64,000 nucleotides of DNA from Dryocola clanedunensis subsp. sulfonylureivorans. Its GTDB lineage: Bacteria > Pseudomonadota > Gammaproteobacteria > Enterobacterales > Enterobacteriaceae. The DNA lies in contig NZ_JAERMU010000015.1 of NCBI RefSeq assembly GCF_016756775.1, positions 1 through 64,000 of the forward strand, read 5' to 3'. Positions 42,869-52,141 of this stretch are shown here, in pieces (within the stretch, counting starts at the first letter, position 1; each line of letters begins with the position of its first letter). The notes below the pieces were generated by a model, which searched no databases, was not told the DNA's origin, and saw only the letters and a program-made list of their open reading frames with translations. The position numbers and the translations under genes were made by a program.

Positions 42869-44506
42869 TTACCGAATCGCTTTATAGACTGCCCGCTGAA
42901 TATCTACCTCATCGCTTTTTACTGGCTCGGGCTGCCGCCCCTGCGCTTTGGCTTCTGCATACTGCTTTTTCGCCACCGCCTGCCGCTGCACTGCTCGTTC
43001 GAGATCTTCTTTCTGTCGCCTCACCGTTCCCGGCTTGCTGCAAAATGCTTTCAGAAACTCTTTACGCTTCGCGGTCAGGCTTTGCCCATCTTTCATTGCC
43101 TGCGTCATGGTATTAATCATTCTTCGGCAAGGACGGACTTCATCCATTTGCGAGCGATACTGGAGCAAAGTGGTCAGAGCGTCATCGCTATCTGCCGCAA
43201 GAGCCGGTTCAGCGAATGAAACCTTCCAGCTCATGCCCCCCTGCATAAATAGCCGGATAACAGGTGAGTCTCCGCGTTCGATGGCTGAACGCAGGTTAAA
43301 TTCATCCCAGGTGATCCCCATATTCGCCAGCTTATCCCGCGGGCTGACCTTTTCCGGCGCTTGCTCTGCCGCCTGAACCGTCGTCGCGACTTCCGGTGCC
43401 GGGGGATCCTGCTGCTTATTCATATCGTTAACGATAGTAAGCACAAAAATCACCATGCCAATGACGCCAACACCGACCATCGCCCACAGCGCAACGGAGG
43501 CGGTATCGGCGACATCGCGCTTTTTACCGCTGTCAGCCTTATCCACCCGTTCGATGGAGTCCTTTATCTCACCCGTATCTCTGCCCGTCGCTTCATATAG
43601 CCTGTACGCACGGTCCATATAATCTTCCAGCTCAGCCTCGTCGCAAGAGAGCAGAATCCGTGGATTCACCTTCTTACGTCCTTCATCGCAGGCTTTCTGG
43701 ATGGCATCGCTTATTTCGTCATAATAATTGTCGAGTAAAGCCGCCTGGGCACTGGAAAGCGAACGGTTCTCCATAAGGGCATTACGGAGCACGCGAACGT
43801 CATCCAGGAAAGTTTGCAGCGTTTTACGCTGATCGATAAACAGGCTTAATTGTGACGTACTTTGATAAAGGGTGGCGTAGTGGCAGGCAAATTCTTTTTT
43901 ATCCACCAGCAGCTGTGCCAGTTCGCTAAAACGCATGCCGCTGAGAATATCGCCCCGCTCGGCATTTTTAAGCCAGCCTTTGACTTTGTCGGTGCCGAAC
44001 TGCGCTTTCAGCTGGCTAACCAGCTGGGTCTGATTTACCCAGGCGCTGTTAATGATACCGCGCAGCATCAGCTCAATGCCGCGGATCTGCCTGCGGGCCG
44101 TGTTATTCACCCTCTCGTCAGCATCGTTTACGTCGGTCGAGTAATTCAGCAAAGGCTGTTTACTGCGAACCAGCTCGAGAAAACTGATAAAGCGTAGCGC
44201 GGCAATCAGCTGATTATCACTGACCTCCTGCCCACTTTCATACTGGGGTACAAGCTGCTGAAGGTGGCGTAGCGATAGCGTAAACTGCGACATCTCCGCG
44301 TCATTCAGGTTAAGGCGACGAGCCACTGCCGCCCAGCTTCCCATCCCCTGTCGAGCCATTTCAAGCTGCTGGAAAAACCATTGCGGGTCTTTGCCCCCGG
44401 CAACGCGAATTCTTAATAGTGGCAGGATCTGTAACGAGGCCTGACGTATCACACCCAGGCAAGTTTCAAACTTATCCCGTATCAGCAGCTGTGCGGTGCT
44501 GGTCAT
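42869..44506 (-). CDS. STY4199-like membrane protein with HEPN-like domain
   Basis: 545 residues. Residues 1-330 are soluble and helical; a motif FLDDVRVLRNALMENRSLS near 245-263 looks like the HEPN RN-x3-H region with Glu where the catalytic His would be. One membrane segment lies at about 337-360 (SVALWAMVGVGVIGMVIFVLTIV). The C-terminal part has an ankyrin-like stretch (WDEFNLRSAIERGDSPVIRLFMQGG) and ends in a charged coiled region (QKEDLERAVQRQAVAKKQYAEAKAQ). I recall a family named after Typhi STY4199 with this description, but cannot check it. Function unknown. Confidence 0.78.
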   Translation of the reverse strand: MTSTAQLLIRDKFETCLGVIRQASLQILPLLRIRVAGGKDPQWFFQQLEMARQGMGSWAAVARRLNLNDAEMSQFTLSLRHLQQLVPQYESGQEVSDNQLIAALRFISFLELVRSKQPLLNYSTDVNDADERVNNTARRQIRGIELMLRGIINSAWVNQTQLVSQLKAQFGTDKVKGWLKNAERGDILSGMRFSELAQLLVDKKEFACHYATLYQSTSQLSLFIDQRKTLQTFLDDVRVLRNALMENRSLSSAQAALLDNYYDEISDAIQKACDEGRKKVNPRILLSCDEAELEDYMDRAYRLYEATGRDTGEIKDSIERVDKADSGKKRDVADTASVALWAMVGVGVIGMVIFVLTIVNDMNKQQDPPAPEVATTVQAAEQAPEKVSPRDKLANMGITWDEFNLRSAIERGDSPVIRLFMQGGMSWKVSFAEPALAADSDDALTTLLQYRSQMDEVRPCRRMINTMTQAMKDGQSLTAKRKEFLKAFCSKPGTVRRQKEDLERAVQRQAVAKKQYAEAKAQGRQPEPVKSDEVDIQRAVYKAIR

Positions 44507-44621
44507 GGTTTTCCTTTATCAGTAAACGGCGTAAAAACGCCTGATGCGGTCATTGCGCATCAATCCATCGACGATGGTATTTTTATGGTTGCAGGTTTGA
44601 GTGGAGTAACTAATTAAAAAG

Positions 44622-46040
44622 CTAAGTATTTTCCAGTACATGCCCCAGCGCCTCACCTGTCTTACGCAGAGCAGCTTCAAGCGCTGCATCAACCGGCAAA
44701 GCATAGTTCAGGCGAAGACAATTGCGATATTTTCCGGAAGCCGATAAGAGCGACCCCGCCACCAGATGGATCCCCTCTTCACGTAGCGCACAACAGATGG
44801 GGACAAGATCGATATTCTCAGGAAGTTCGACCCACATAATAAACCCGCCCTGAGGGCGGCTAACGCAGATACCACATGGGAAATATTGCCGAACCCGGCA
44901 GGTGAACACTTCGAGATTACGCTGGTAAATCTGCCGCATACGACGCAGATGACGATGATAGTGGCCGTTACGAATAAACTCAGCCACGGCATATTGAGCC
45001 AGCGTGCCCGTGCTGCCCGTGCCGATGTATTTCATATGCAGGGCCCGGTCGAGATAACGTCCGGGAATAATCCAGCCCACCCGTAATCCTGGGGCAAGCG
45101 TTTTAGAAAATGAACTGCAAAGCAGTACGCGCCCATCGATATCCAGAGACTTGATCGCCATCGGGCGCGGATATTCGTAGGCCATTTCGCCGTAAACATC
45201 ATCTTCAATAATCGCAATATCAAAGCGCTGGGCAAGGCAGAAAACCGCTCTTTTCCGCTCTTCAGGCATGATAAACCCAAGCGGGTTGTTGCAGCTGGGC
45301 ACCAGAATCACCGCTTTGATCGGCCACTGTTCCAGCGCCAGCTCTAATGCCTCCACGCTGATGCCCGTCACGGAATCGGTCGGGATCTCAACAACTTTGA
45401 TGCCGAAAGCACGCAGCATCTGCATGGTGCCGTGAAAAGAAGGGGACTCCACCGCCACGATATCACCCGGCTCGCACACGGCACGAATGGCAATCGAGAG
45501 CGCTTCGTGACAGCCATTAGTAATTAAGATGTCGTCGCTGCTAACCACACAGCCGCTGTCGAGCATCAAACGTGAAATCTGCTGGCGCAGGGCGCGCATG
45601 CCGTAAACGCTGTCATAGCCGAGCAGCTCGGGCTCCTGATACTGAGCGATGCGCCCAAGCTCCCGCCATAAAGGTTTGATGGTCGGCTGGGTCACATCAG
45701 CATTTCCACTGCCCAGCGCCACCATCTCCCGCTCTTCACGAGCGGTCAGCTGTTCAAGTACCGCATCCCACTGGGTAATCTCCACGGGGCGCTGCACCGG
45801 ACGAGTCAGCTGGGGAACCGGAGGCTGCGCTTTGCGCTGGGTAACGAAATAGCCGGAACGCGGCTGCGGGGAAATAAGCTGCCGATCTTCAAGAAGATGG
45901 TAAGCCTGCTGAACGGTACTGATACTGACGCCATGTTCGCTACTCAGGCTTCGTACCGAAGGCAACCGCTCGCCGCTGCGATACAGCCCCTGTTCGATAC
46001 GTTCCGCCAGTAAAGAGGCGAGATGTTGATAACGCGTCAT
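44622..46040 (-). CDS. MocR/PdxR family regulator (YjiR-like)
   Basis: 472 residues. N-terminal GntR winged helix RLPSVRSLSSEHGVSISTVQQAYHLLEDRQLI (26-57), then an aminotransferase domain with ITNGCHEAL, AIIEDDVYGEM and PLP lysine K313 in SSFSKTLAPGLRVGW. The overall pattern is like E. coli YjiR. It is divergent from a DUF1127 peptide gene, with TACAGA direct repeats near its own start. Confidence 0.9.
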   Translation of the reverse strand: MTRYQHLASLLAERIEQGLYRSGERLPSVRSLSSEHGVSISTVQQAYHLLEDRQLISPQPRSGYFVTQRKAQPPVPQLTRPVQRPVEITQWDAVLEQLTAREEREMVALGSGNADVTQPTIKPLWRELGRIAQYQEPELLGYDSVYGMRALRQQISRLMLDSGCVVSSDDILITNGCHEALSIAIRAVCEPGDIVAVESPSFHGTMQMLRAFGIKVVEIPTDSVTGISVEALELALEQWPIKAVILVPSCNNPLGFIMPEERKRAVFCLAQRFDIAIIEDDVYGEMAYEYPRPMAIKSLDIDGRVLLCSSFSKTLAPGLRVGWIIPGRYLDRALHMKYIGTGSTGTLAQYAVAEFIRNGHYHRHLRRMRQIYQRNLEVFTCRVRQYFPCGICVSRPQGGFIMWVELPENIDLVPICCALREEGIHLVAGSLLSASGKYRNCLRLNYALPVDAALEAALRKTGEALGHVLENT

Positions 46041-46062
46041 GCTGTATCCTCTCGATTAACAA

Positions 46063-46086
46063 TACAGACCCCGAAACCAGTACAGA
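46063..46086. promoter_or_regulatory. TACAGA direct repeat upstream of the second MocR gene
   Basis: TACAGA occurs at 46063-46068 and 46081-46086, 18 bp apart, within 50 bp of the MocR start at 46040. Direct repeats are typical MocR targets, but these are short. Confidence 0.3.
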
Positions 46087-46215
46087 TTCTCAGGAAAAAC
46101 ACCATTCAGTTCATGTTTTAGCGCGTCTGTATGTTAAATAAAAGTAATATTTGAGCCTGCCTGTAAATTGTATGGCGGCGCATGATGATCCCCTGACCAA
46201 CAGAGGAGAAACATC

Positions 46216-46389
46216 ATGGGCTTTGAAGAAAATCGTGCTCGCAAACCGTTTTATGGCTTCATCATGATCTACCATTATTTTCGGCAGAAAAGGCTGCACC
46301 GTCAGGCTTCACGAGCTTTAAAGGTACTGAGCAAGGAACAATTACGAGACATAGGGCTGACGTCTGATGATTTATCCCGCTGGAAATAA
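46216..46389 (+). CDS. DUF1127 (YjiS-like) small basic protein
   Basis: 57 residues: MGFEENRARKPFYGFIMIYHY, then FRQKRLHRQASRALKVLSK and the DUF1127 signature EQLRDIGLTSDDLSRWK at the C-terminus. AGAGGAGAAA lies 6 nt upstream of the ATG. DUF1127 proteins are small, Arg-rich and in some bacteria bind RNA or affect phosphate and carbon metabolism. It is divergent from the MocR gene, the same pairing seen for yjiS/yjiR in E. coli as I recall. Confidence 0.85.
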   Translation: MGFEENRARKPFYGFIMIYHYFRQKRLHRQASRALKVLSKEQLRDIGLTSDDLSRWK

Positions 46390-46476
46390 ATTCACCTGAC
46401 GGCGCGGCTAACTGGCGCCGTTCTTTTTTGCTGCTATCAATAAATATCTACAATCCATTAACAAAAAGGCATGACA

Positions 46477-46806
46477 ATGCACATCGCAGATTTACCCTTC
46501 GTCACCACAGACTGGGCGAGCCTGCCCGCCACTGAACATCCCGGTACCACCGGCAAAGCTTACTGGCGAACGCAGCACTTTGGGCCGATGCGGGTACGCA
46601 TGGTGGAATACACTGCGGATTATCTGGCCGACCACTGGTGCCAGAAAGGCCATGTCCTGCTGTGTGTTAAGGGAGAGCTGCAAACGGAACTGGAAGATGG
46701 CCGGCAGTTTACGCTCAGCCCGGGCATGAGCTATCAGGTTGCCGATAACGCCGAGCCACACCGCTCCTCAACCAGGACTGGCGCAACGCTGTTTATTGTC
46801 GATTAA
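46477..46806 (+). CDS. DHCW-motif cupin-fold protein
   Basis: 109 residues from ATG 46477, which has AAGG at a proper 7-nt distance; ATG 46471 is too close to it. Small single-domain cupin with HIADLPFVTTDW, VEYTADYLADHWCQKGHVLLCVKGEL and LEDGRQFTLSPGMSYQVADNAEPHRS. The DHWC and GH residues and the second-motif His are the likely metal ligands. Substrate unknown. Confidence 0.85.
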   Translation: MHIADLPFVTTDWASLPATEHPGTTGKAYWRTQHFGPMRVRMVEYTADYLADHWCQKGHVLLCVKGELQTELEDGRQFTLSPGMSYQVADNAEPHRSSTRTGATLFIVD

Positions 46807-46889
46807 TCTCACTTTCAGGAAGACTCACCGACGTTATGCCATGCTTACAGGGTGTACCCGAAGCTCAACAATAAGCTTAAGGAGAACCT

Positions 46890-47288
46890 ATGAAGAGAGT
46901 TCTGGTTATTGCAGGGTTAAGCACCCTCATCAGCTTTTCTGTCCTCGCCGACGATCGGGGAGGATTCAAAAACGATGCCGCCCCGCCGCCGCCGCATGCG
47001 ATGGATAAAGGTTATCGTGGAATGGAGGATGCCCAGGGGATGACCATTGTGCAGGCAAAAGCGATGCATGACGGTGCCAGCGTCTCGCTGACCGGCAACC
47101 TGATTAAGAAAACGGGCGAGGACAGATATCAGTTCAGGGACAAAACCGGCACGCTGGATGTCACTATTCCCCTGGCGGTATTCGATGGTCGAAGCGTACA
47201 GCCCGATCAGCTGATAGCCATTAACGGCACGCTGGATAAAAAGCAGAAGCCCGCCGTGATGAAAGTGGATCACCTGCAGAAGCAGTAG
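46890..47288 (+). CDS. YgiW/YdeI family periplasmic OB-fold protein
   Basis: 132 residues, signal peptide to about residue 20 (SVLA), then a BOF domain: [65 protein letters not shown]. Proteins of this family bind small cationic molecules and help in peroxide, acid or antimicrobial-peptide stress. AAGGAGAA precedes the ATG. Confidence 0.9.
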   Translation: MKRVLVIAGLSTLISFSVLADDRGGFKNDAAPPPPHAMDKGYRGMEDAQGMTIVQAKAMHDGASVSLTGNLIKKTGEDRYQFRDKTGTLDVTIPLAVFDGRSVQPDQLIAINGTLDKKQKPAVMKVDHLQKQ

Positions 47289-47330
47289 CGAGCTTTATCC
47301 TCTCCCCGTAGGGTGCTGCAGCTTACTCAC

Positions 47331-47362
47331 ATCTCACTCTGGTTACATATCAGGGTGAGATC
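47331..47362 (+). repeat. 3' hairpin after the YgiW-like gene
   Basis: ATCTCACTCTG and CAGGGTGAGAT pair with a single G-U around GTTACATAT, about 40 bp beyond the stop. No T tract follows. Confidence 0.45.
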
Positions 47363-47504
47363 TGTAAACCCGCAGGTATTCCGTTCCCCCGTACGTCTGG
47401 TTATCTCTGCGACCGTTGCGAACGGTGAACGGAACCTTCTCGATCTCGCCCATAACATTTTCAGAGGTCCGTACAAGACAGCCCCACAGGCGAGAGGAAA
47501 AAAC

Positions 47505-48263
47505 CTACAGCATCATCCCGCCGGAAACCTCAATCCGCTGTGCGTTAGCCCAGCCCATTTCATCGCTCAAAATTGCAGCAATCGCATCGCCGATATCATC
47601 CGGTTGACCGACGCGGCCCAGAGCGGTGTGCTCGGAAACCGCCTTGTTAACCTGCTCATTATCCCGCACGACGCCGCCGCCAAAATCTGTCGCAATCGCC
47701 CCCGGCGCGATGATATTCACCGAGATACCGCGCTCGCCCAGCTCTTTAGCCTGATACTTCGTCAGCACTTCCATGGCCCCTTTCATGGTGGCGTATGCTG
47801 CCTTGCCGGGAAATGCGAAGCGAGTTAGCCCTGTAGAGACGTTCAAAATGCGCCCGCCGTTTTTCATCAGCGGCAGTAGGTGCTGGGTCAGGAAGAACGG
47901 CCCCTTCAGGTGGATGTTCATTAATTCATCAAACTGCGCCTCCGTCGTTTTTTCGTACGACGCGTCCAGCCCGATACCGGCGTTGTTTACTAAATAATCA
48001 AACGAGTCGCGCTGCCACACGTCGTGCAGCTGCTGTTTTACTTCCGCCGTAAAGGCCGCGAAGCTGGCGCTTTCGCCGACGTTCAGCTGAATTGCTACCG
48101 CTTTCACGCCTTTCAGCTCAAGTTCACGCACAACGTCCTGCGCTTCCTGCTGCTTACTGTTATAGGTGAGGATGATACCGACGCCCCTGGCCGCCAGCTT
48201 CAGCGCGGCGTTTTTTCCTAATCCACGGCTGCCGCCGGTCACTATTGCGATGGTTTGTTTCAT
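47505..48263 (-). CDS. SDR family oxidoreductase
   Basis: 252 residues with the classical SDR layout: cofactor motif TGGSRGLG (9-16), NNAG near residue 92, catalytic Ser in NVSTGL and YATMK, and a C-terminal PDDIGDAIAAILSDEMGWANAQRIEVSGG block. It uses NAD(P)H on an unknown carbonyl or alcohol. Divergent from the LysR gene with 119 bp between, so control by that regulator is likely. Confidence 0.92.
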   Translation of the reverse strand: MKQTIAIVTGGSRGLGKNAALKLAARGVGIILTYNSKQQEAQDVVRELELKGVKAVAIQLNVGESASFAAFTAEVKQQLHDVWQRDSFDYLVNNAGIGLDASYEKTTEAQFDELMNIHLKGPFFLTQHLLPLMKNGGRILNVSTGLTRFAFPGKAAYATMKGAMEVLTKYQAKELGERGISVNIIAPGAIATDFGGGVVRDNEQVNKAVSEHTALGRVGQPDDIGDAIAAILSDEMGWANAQRIEVSGGMML

Positions 48264-48382
48264 ATTTTGCCTCGTTGATTGCCGTACGGTGATTGAGAGA
48301 CAGCTTATTAGATGCTACAAAATCAATAAAGATGGCAATATGCACATCACTGTTTCATTTCAAACAACAATGGCGGTTTTTA

Positions 48383-49282
48383 GTGGATAAAATACAGGCA
48401 ATGCAGCTGTTCATTCGGGTAGCTGAACTGGAGAGTTTTACCCGGGCCGCCGACACCCTTGGACTTCCTAAAGGTAGCGTATCCCGACAGATCCAGGCGC
48501 TGGAAAGCGCGCTGGGTACGCGTTTGTTGTATCGCACCACGCGCCGGGTACAGTTAACCCAGGACGGAATGGTCTATTACGAACGCTGCCGGGATTTACT
48601 CGCTAACCTCGATGAGCTGGATGGTCTTTTTTTGCACGATCCATCCACCATCAGCGGACGCTTGCGGGTAGATATGCCCGTATCGCTGGCCAGGAATCTT
48701 GTCATGACCAAACTACCGGCCTTCTTACAGCAATATCCGGGCATTGAGCTGGAGTTAAGTAGCAGTGACAGACTGGTTGATGTGGTACGCGAAGGGTTCG
48801 ACTGCGTGGTACGCGTGGGGTATCTGAAAGATTCCGGGCTTATCGCACGTTCCGTGGGCAAGCTTACTCAGATCAACTGCGCCAGCCCCGATTACCTGGC
48901 GCGGTTTGGCTATCCTGAATCCCTGGAAGATCTGGCATCCCACGCCGTAGTGCATTATGCCGTTAACCTTGGTACTCGCCCTCAGGGCTTTGAAGTCTGT
49001 GTGGATAAAGCAACGCAGTGGGTGAAAACCGGCGGGGTCATCACCGTTAACAGTACGGAAACTTATCAGGCAGCGTGCCTTGCGGGACTGGGTATTATTC
49101 AGGCACCCCGCATCGGCCTGAGGGAGCCTCTCAAAAACAAGAAACTCCTTGAGATTCTGCCGCAGTACCGCGCAGCGCCTCTGCCCGTTTCGCTGCTTTA
49201 CCCGCATCGTCGCAACCTGTCGCGACGGGTGCATTTGTTTATGGAATGGCTCACTGATGCAATGAAAACGTATGTAGATTAG
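48383..49282 (+). CDS. yhjC: LysR family regulator YhjC
   Basis: 299 residues from GTG 48383 (MDKIQAMQLFIRVAELESFTRAADTLGLPKGSVSRQIQ), the E. coli YhjC start and length; the longer frame to 48293 is not conserved. Effector-domain blocks PGIELELSSSDRLVDVVREGFDCVVRVG and RRNLSRRVHLFMEWL match YhjC. Target in K-12 is unknown; here the divergent SDR gene is a candidate. Confidence 0.92.
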   Translation: MDKIQAMQLFIRVAELESFTRAADTLGLPKGSVSRQIQALESALGTRLLYRTTRRVQLTQDGMVYYERCRDLLANLDELDGLFLHDPSTISGRLRVDMPVSLARNLVMTKLPAFLQQYPGIELELSSSDRLVDVVREGFDCVVRVGYLKDSGLIARSVGKLTQINCASPDYLARFGYPESLEDLASHAVVHYAVNLGTRPQGFEVCVDKATQWVKTGGVITVNSTETYQAACLAGLGIIQAPRIGLREPLKNKKLLEILPQYRAAPLPVSLLYPHRRNLSRRVHLFMEWLTDAMKTYVD

Positions 49283-49334
49283 CGTTCGGGCTATAATTTC
49301 CTTAACATCAAAGCCAAAGATAAGGAAAAAATTG

Positions 49335-50396
49335 ATGCCGGATAATCAGGAAAAACGCCCTACGGACTCGCTCGAATACGAGCCGGTCGCCCCCTTTCAG
49401 ACCGATCCGAAACCGGAGGTCGTACCCGCAGAGCGCCCGGCTGACCCGGATCCACTGCTAAAAATGAAGACCGGGAACGCAACGGTCAATCACACCATCG
49501 ATACCGTAAACAGGACGGTGAAACGCCCTATGGTGGCGCACCTGATACGCGCCGCTGAACGTTTTAACGATCGTCTCGGCAACCAGTTTGGTGCGGCTAT
49601 CACCTACTTCTCGTTCCTGTCGCTCATTCCGATCATGATGGTGGCCTTCGCCGCCGGCGGCTATGTTCTCGCCTCCCACCCGACGTTGCTACAGGATATC
49701 TTCAATAAAATCTTTGCCAACGTCAGCGACCCAACGCTTGCCGCTACGCTTAAAAACATCATTAACACCGCCGTGCAGCAGCGCACCACGGTTGGTCTGG
49801 TGGGTTTATTAATAGCGCTGTATTCGGGTATCAACTGGATGGGGAATTTGCGTGAAGCGGTACGCGCGCAGTCCCGGGACAAATGGGAACGCAATCCGCA
49901 GGATAACGAGAAATTTTGGGTAAAATATTTGCGCGACTTTATCTCGCTGATTGGCCTGCTGGTGGCGCTTATCGTGACGCTTTCTATTACCTCCATTGCA
50001 GGTTCGGCGCAGGCGACCATTATTCACTTCCTGCATCTGGATAACATCGATTGGCTGAAACCTGCCTGGCATTTGATTGGCCTCGCGATTTCTATTTCCG
50101 CCAACTACCTGCTGTTCTTCTGGATTTTCTGGCGTCTGCCGCGCCACCGCCCACGTAAAAAGGCGCTGATCCGCGGCACGTTTATCGCCGCCATCGGCTT
50201 CGAGGTGATTAAAATCATCATGACCTACAGCCTGCCAAAACTGGTCAGCTCGCCGTCCGGCGCGGCCTTTGGCTCCGTGCTGGGGCTGATGGCTTTCTTC
50301 TATTTCTTCGCCCGCTTAACGCTGTTCTGCGCAGCGTGGATTGCCACGGCGGAGTACAAAGACGACCCGAGGATGCCGGGAAAAACCCATAAATAA
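49335..50396 (+). CDS. yhjD: inner-membrane protein YhjD (YihY/BrkB family)
   Basis: 353 residues from ATG 49335, preceded by AAGGAAAAAAT. A charged N-terminal tail of about 80 residues precedes six membrane segments; family blocks are FGAAITYFSFLSLIPIMM, YSGINWMGNLREAVRAQ and GLMAFFYFFARLTLFCAAW. A mutant E. coli YhjD suppresses Kdo-lipid A defects, consistent with a lipid transport role in the inner membrane. It follows yhjC as in E. coli. Confidence 0.95.
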   Translation: MPDNQEKRPTDSLEYEPVAPFQTDPKPEVVPAERPADPDPLLKMKTGNATVNHTIDTVNRTVKRPMVAHLIRAAERFNDRLGNQFGAAITYFSFLSLIPIMMVAFAAGGYVLASHPTLLQDIFNKIFANVSDPTLAATLKNIINTAVQQRTTVGLVGLLIALYSGINWMGNLREAVRAQSRDKWERNPQDNEKFWVKYLRDFISLIGLLVALIVTLSITSIAGSAQATIIHFLHLDNIDWLKPAWHLIGLAISISANYLLFFWIFWRLPRHRPRKKALIRGTFIAAIGFEVIKIIMTYSLPKLVSSPSGAAFGSVLGLMAFFYFFARLTLFCAAWIATAEYKDDPRMPGKTHK

Positions 50397-50727
50397 CGCA
50401 GTTAAAACATGTCGGTGGATGGCGCTTGCGCTTATCCCCCCTACGAATCGCGATGTTATGTAGGGTGACGTCATCCACCAAAATAGTGTTTAACGCACCC
50501 CACCTCCAGAACATAAATCCAGCCTGTAACTTTTATTTAACTAAAATCCAGTTTTATTATCTGCCTTATTACTAAATATAAGAATATCTAAGCTGCTTCT
50601 GTCTCGGGATGAAAATTATTCGCTTTATGAACGATTTTCGAACAAGCCCGGCCCGCCTGCCGCGTTGAAATCAGGCTTTTGCTGTGCGTAATATGGCCCT
50701 TCGTCGCCATATAAATAAGAAAAAATT
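50397..50727. other. intergenic region yhjD-yhjE
   Basis: Contains the REP pair at 50413-50480 and then AT-rich sequence (50515-50610) expected to hold the yhjE promoter. No gene is seen. Confidence 0.5.
50413..50480. repeat. BIME after yhjD
   Basis: GGTGGATGGCGC...GCTTATCCCCC (50414 on) and GTAGGGTGACGTCATCCACC (to 50479) are two degenerate REP units in inverted orientation. Confidence 0.65.
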
Positions 50728-52053
50728 ATGCAAGCATCCATTGCCACAACTATCGATACCGAGACCGAGAGCACGCCGGTCAACTCACGGGGAAAAGTTG
50801 TCGTTGCCTCTCTGGTCGGCACGGCCATTGAGTTCTTCGACTTTTATATCTATGCCACCGCAGCGGTGATTGTCTTCCCGCACATCTTCTTTCCGCAGGG
50901 TGATCCTACGGCCGCCACCCTACAGTCGCTGGCGACCTTTGCCATTGCCTTCGTGGCCCGTCCGATTGGCTCCGCGCTGTTTGGGCACTTCGGCGACCGC
51001 GTGGGCCGCAAGGTGACGCTGGTTGCTTCGCTGCTGACCATGGGCGTCTCCACGGTGATTATCGGCCTGCTGCCGGGCTATGAAACGATCGGCGTGCTGG
51101 CCCCGATGCTGCTGGCGCTGGCGCGTTTTGGCCAGGGGCTTGGCCTGGGCGGGGAATGGGGCGGTGCCGCGTTGCTGGCAACGGAGAACGCGCCAAAGGG
51201 TAAGCGTGCGCTCTATGGCTCCTTCCCGCAGCTCGGCGCGCCAATCGGCTTCTTCTTTGCCAACGGCACCTTCCTGCTGCTCTCCTGGCTGCTGACCGAC
51301 GAACAGTTCATGTCATGGGGCTGGCGCGTACCGTTTATCCTCTCTGCGGTGCTGGTGATTATCGGTCTGTACGTTCGCGTCTCGCTGCATGAAACGCCGG
51401 TATTTGCCAAAATCGCCAAAGCGGGCAAGCAGGTTAAAGTGCCGATGGGCACGCTGCTGAGCAAACACATGAAGGCGACAGTTCTGGGCACGTTTATCAT
51501 GCTCGCCACCTACACGCTGTTCTACATCATGACCGTCTACTCCATGACCTACAGCACCGCCGCTGTCCCGGTAGGCCTGGGTTTCTCACGCAATGACGTG
51601 CTGTGGATGCTGATGATGGCGGTGATTGGTTTTGGCGTGATGGTGCCGATTGCAGGCTACCTGGCGGATGCCTTTGGCCGCCGCAAGTGCATGATTGTGA
51701 TTACCAGCCTGATGATTATCTTCGCGCTGTTCCTGTTCCAGCCGCTGCTGGGCTCGGGGAGCGAGGCGCTGGTGATGGCGTTCCTGCTGATTGGCCTGAG
51801 CCTGATGGGCCTGACGTTCGGCCCGATGGGCGCGCTGCTGCCGGAGCTTTTCCCGACGGAAGTGCGCTACACCGGAGCATCGTTCTCTTATAACGTAGCG
51901 TCGATTCTGGGCGCATCCGTCGCGCCGTATATCGCCACCTGGCTGCAGTCCAACTACGGCCTGTTCTACGTCGGTGTCTATCTGGCGGGCATGTCCGTTC
52001 TGACGCTGATTGCGCTGCTGCTGACCAAAGAGACTCGTCACCAGTCGCTGTAA
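50728..52053 (+). CDS. yhjE: MFS transporter YhjE (metabolite:H+ symporter family)
   Basis: 441 residues, twelve membrane segments. MFS signature GHFGDRVGRKVTLVASLLTMG near residue 85 and GYLADAFGRRKCM near 310 are the two halves' loop motifs. Matches E. coli YhjE along its length (EFFDFYIYATAAVIVFPHIFFP, GLGLGGEWGGAALLATENAP). MHS members usually take up dicarboxylates or similar organic acids; the substrate of YhjE is not established. Confidence 0.96.
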   Translation: MQASIATTIDTETESTPVNSRGKVVVASLVGTAIEFFDFYIYATAAVIVFPHIFFPQGDPTAATLQSLATFAIAFVARPIGSALFGHFGDRVGRKVTLVASLLTMGVSTVIIGLLPGYETIGVLAPMLLALARFGQGLGLGGEWGGAALLATENAPKGKRALYGSFPQLGAPIGFFFANGTFLLLSWLLTDEQFMSWGWRVPFILSAVLVIIGLYVRVSLHETPVFAKIAKAGKQVKVPMGTLLSKHMKATVLGTFIMLATYTLFYIMTVYSMTYSTAAVPVGLGFSRNDVLWMLMMAVIGFGVMVPIAGYLADAFGRRKCMIVITSLMIIFALFLFQPLLGSGSEALVMAFLLIGLSLMGLTFGPMGALLPELFPTEVRYTGASFSYNVASILGASVAPYIATWLQSNYGLFYVGVYLAGMSVLTLIALLLTKETRHQSL

Positions 52054-52058
52054 CCTTT

Positions 52059-52090
52059 TGGTGGAAGGCGCCAGCGCTTTTGCACCCTAC
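52059..52090. repeat. degenerate REP unit after yhjE
   Basis: TTGGTGGAAGGCGCCAGCGC followed by TTTTGCACCCTAC resembles a half of the BIMEs above with many mismatches. Confidence 0.4.
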
Positions 52091-52101
52091 ACTTATCTTT
52101 G

Positions 52102-52138
52102 CGGCGGGTAGCGTTTAACGTTACCCGCCGTTTCTTTT
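52102..52138 (+). terminator. terminator after yhjE
   Basis: CGGCGGGTAGCG and CGTTACCCGCCG form a 12-bp stem with a TTTAA loop, followed by TTTCTTTT. It sits between convergent yhjE and yhjG. Confidence 0.85.
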
Positions 52139-52141
52139 ATA

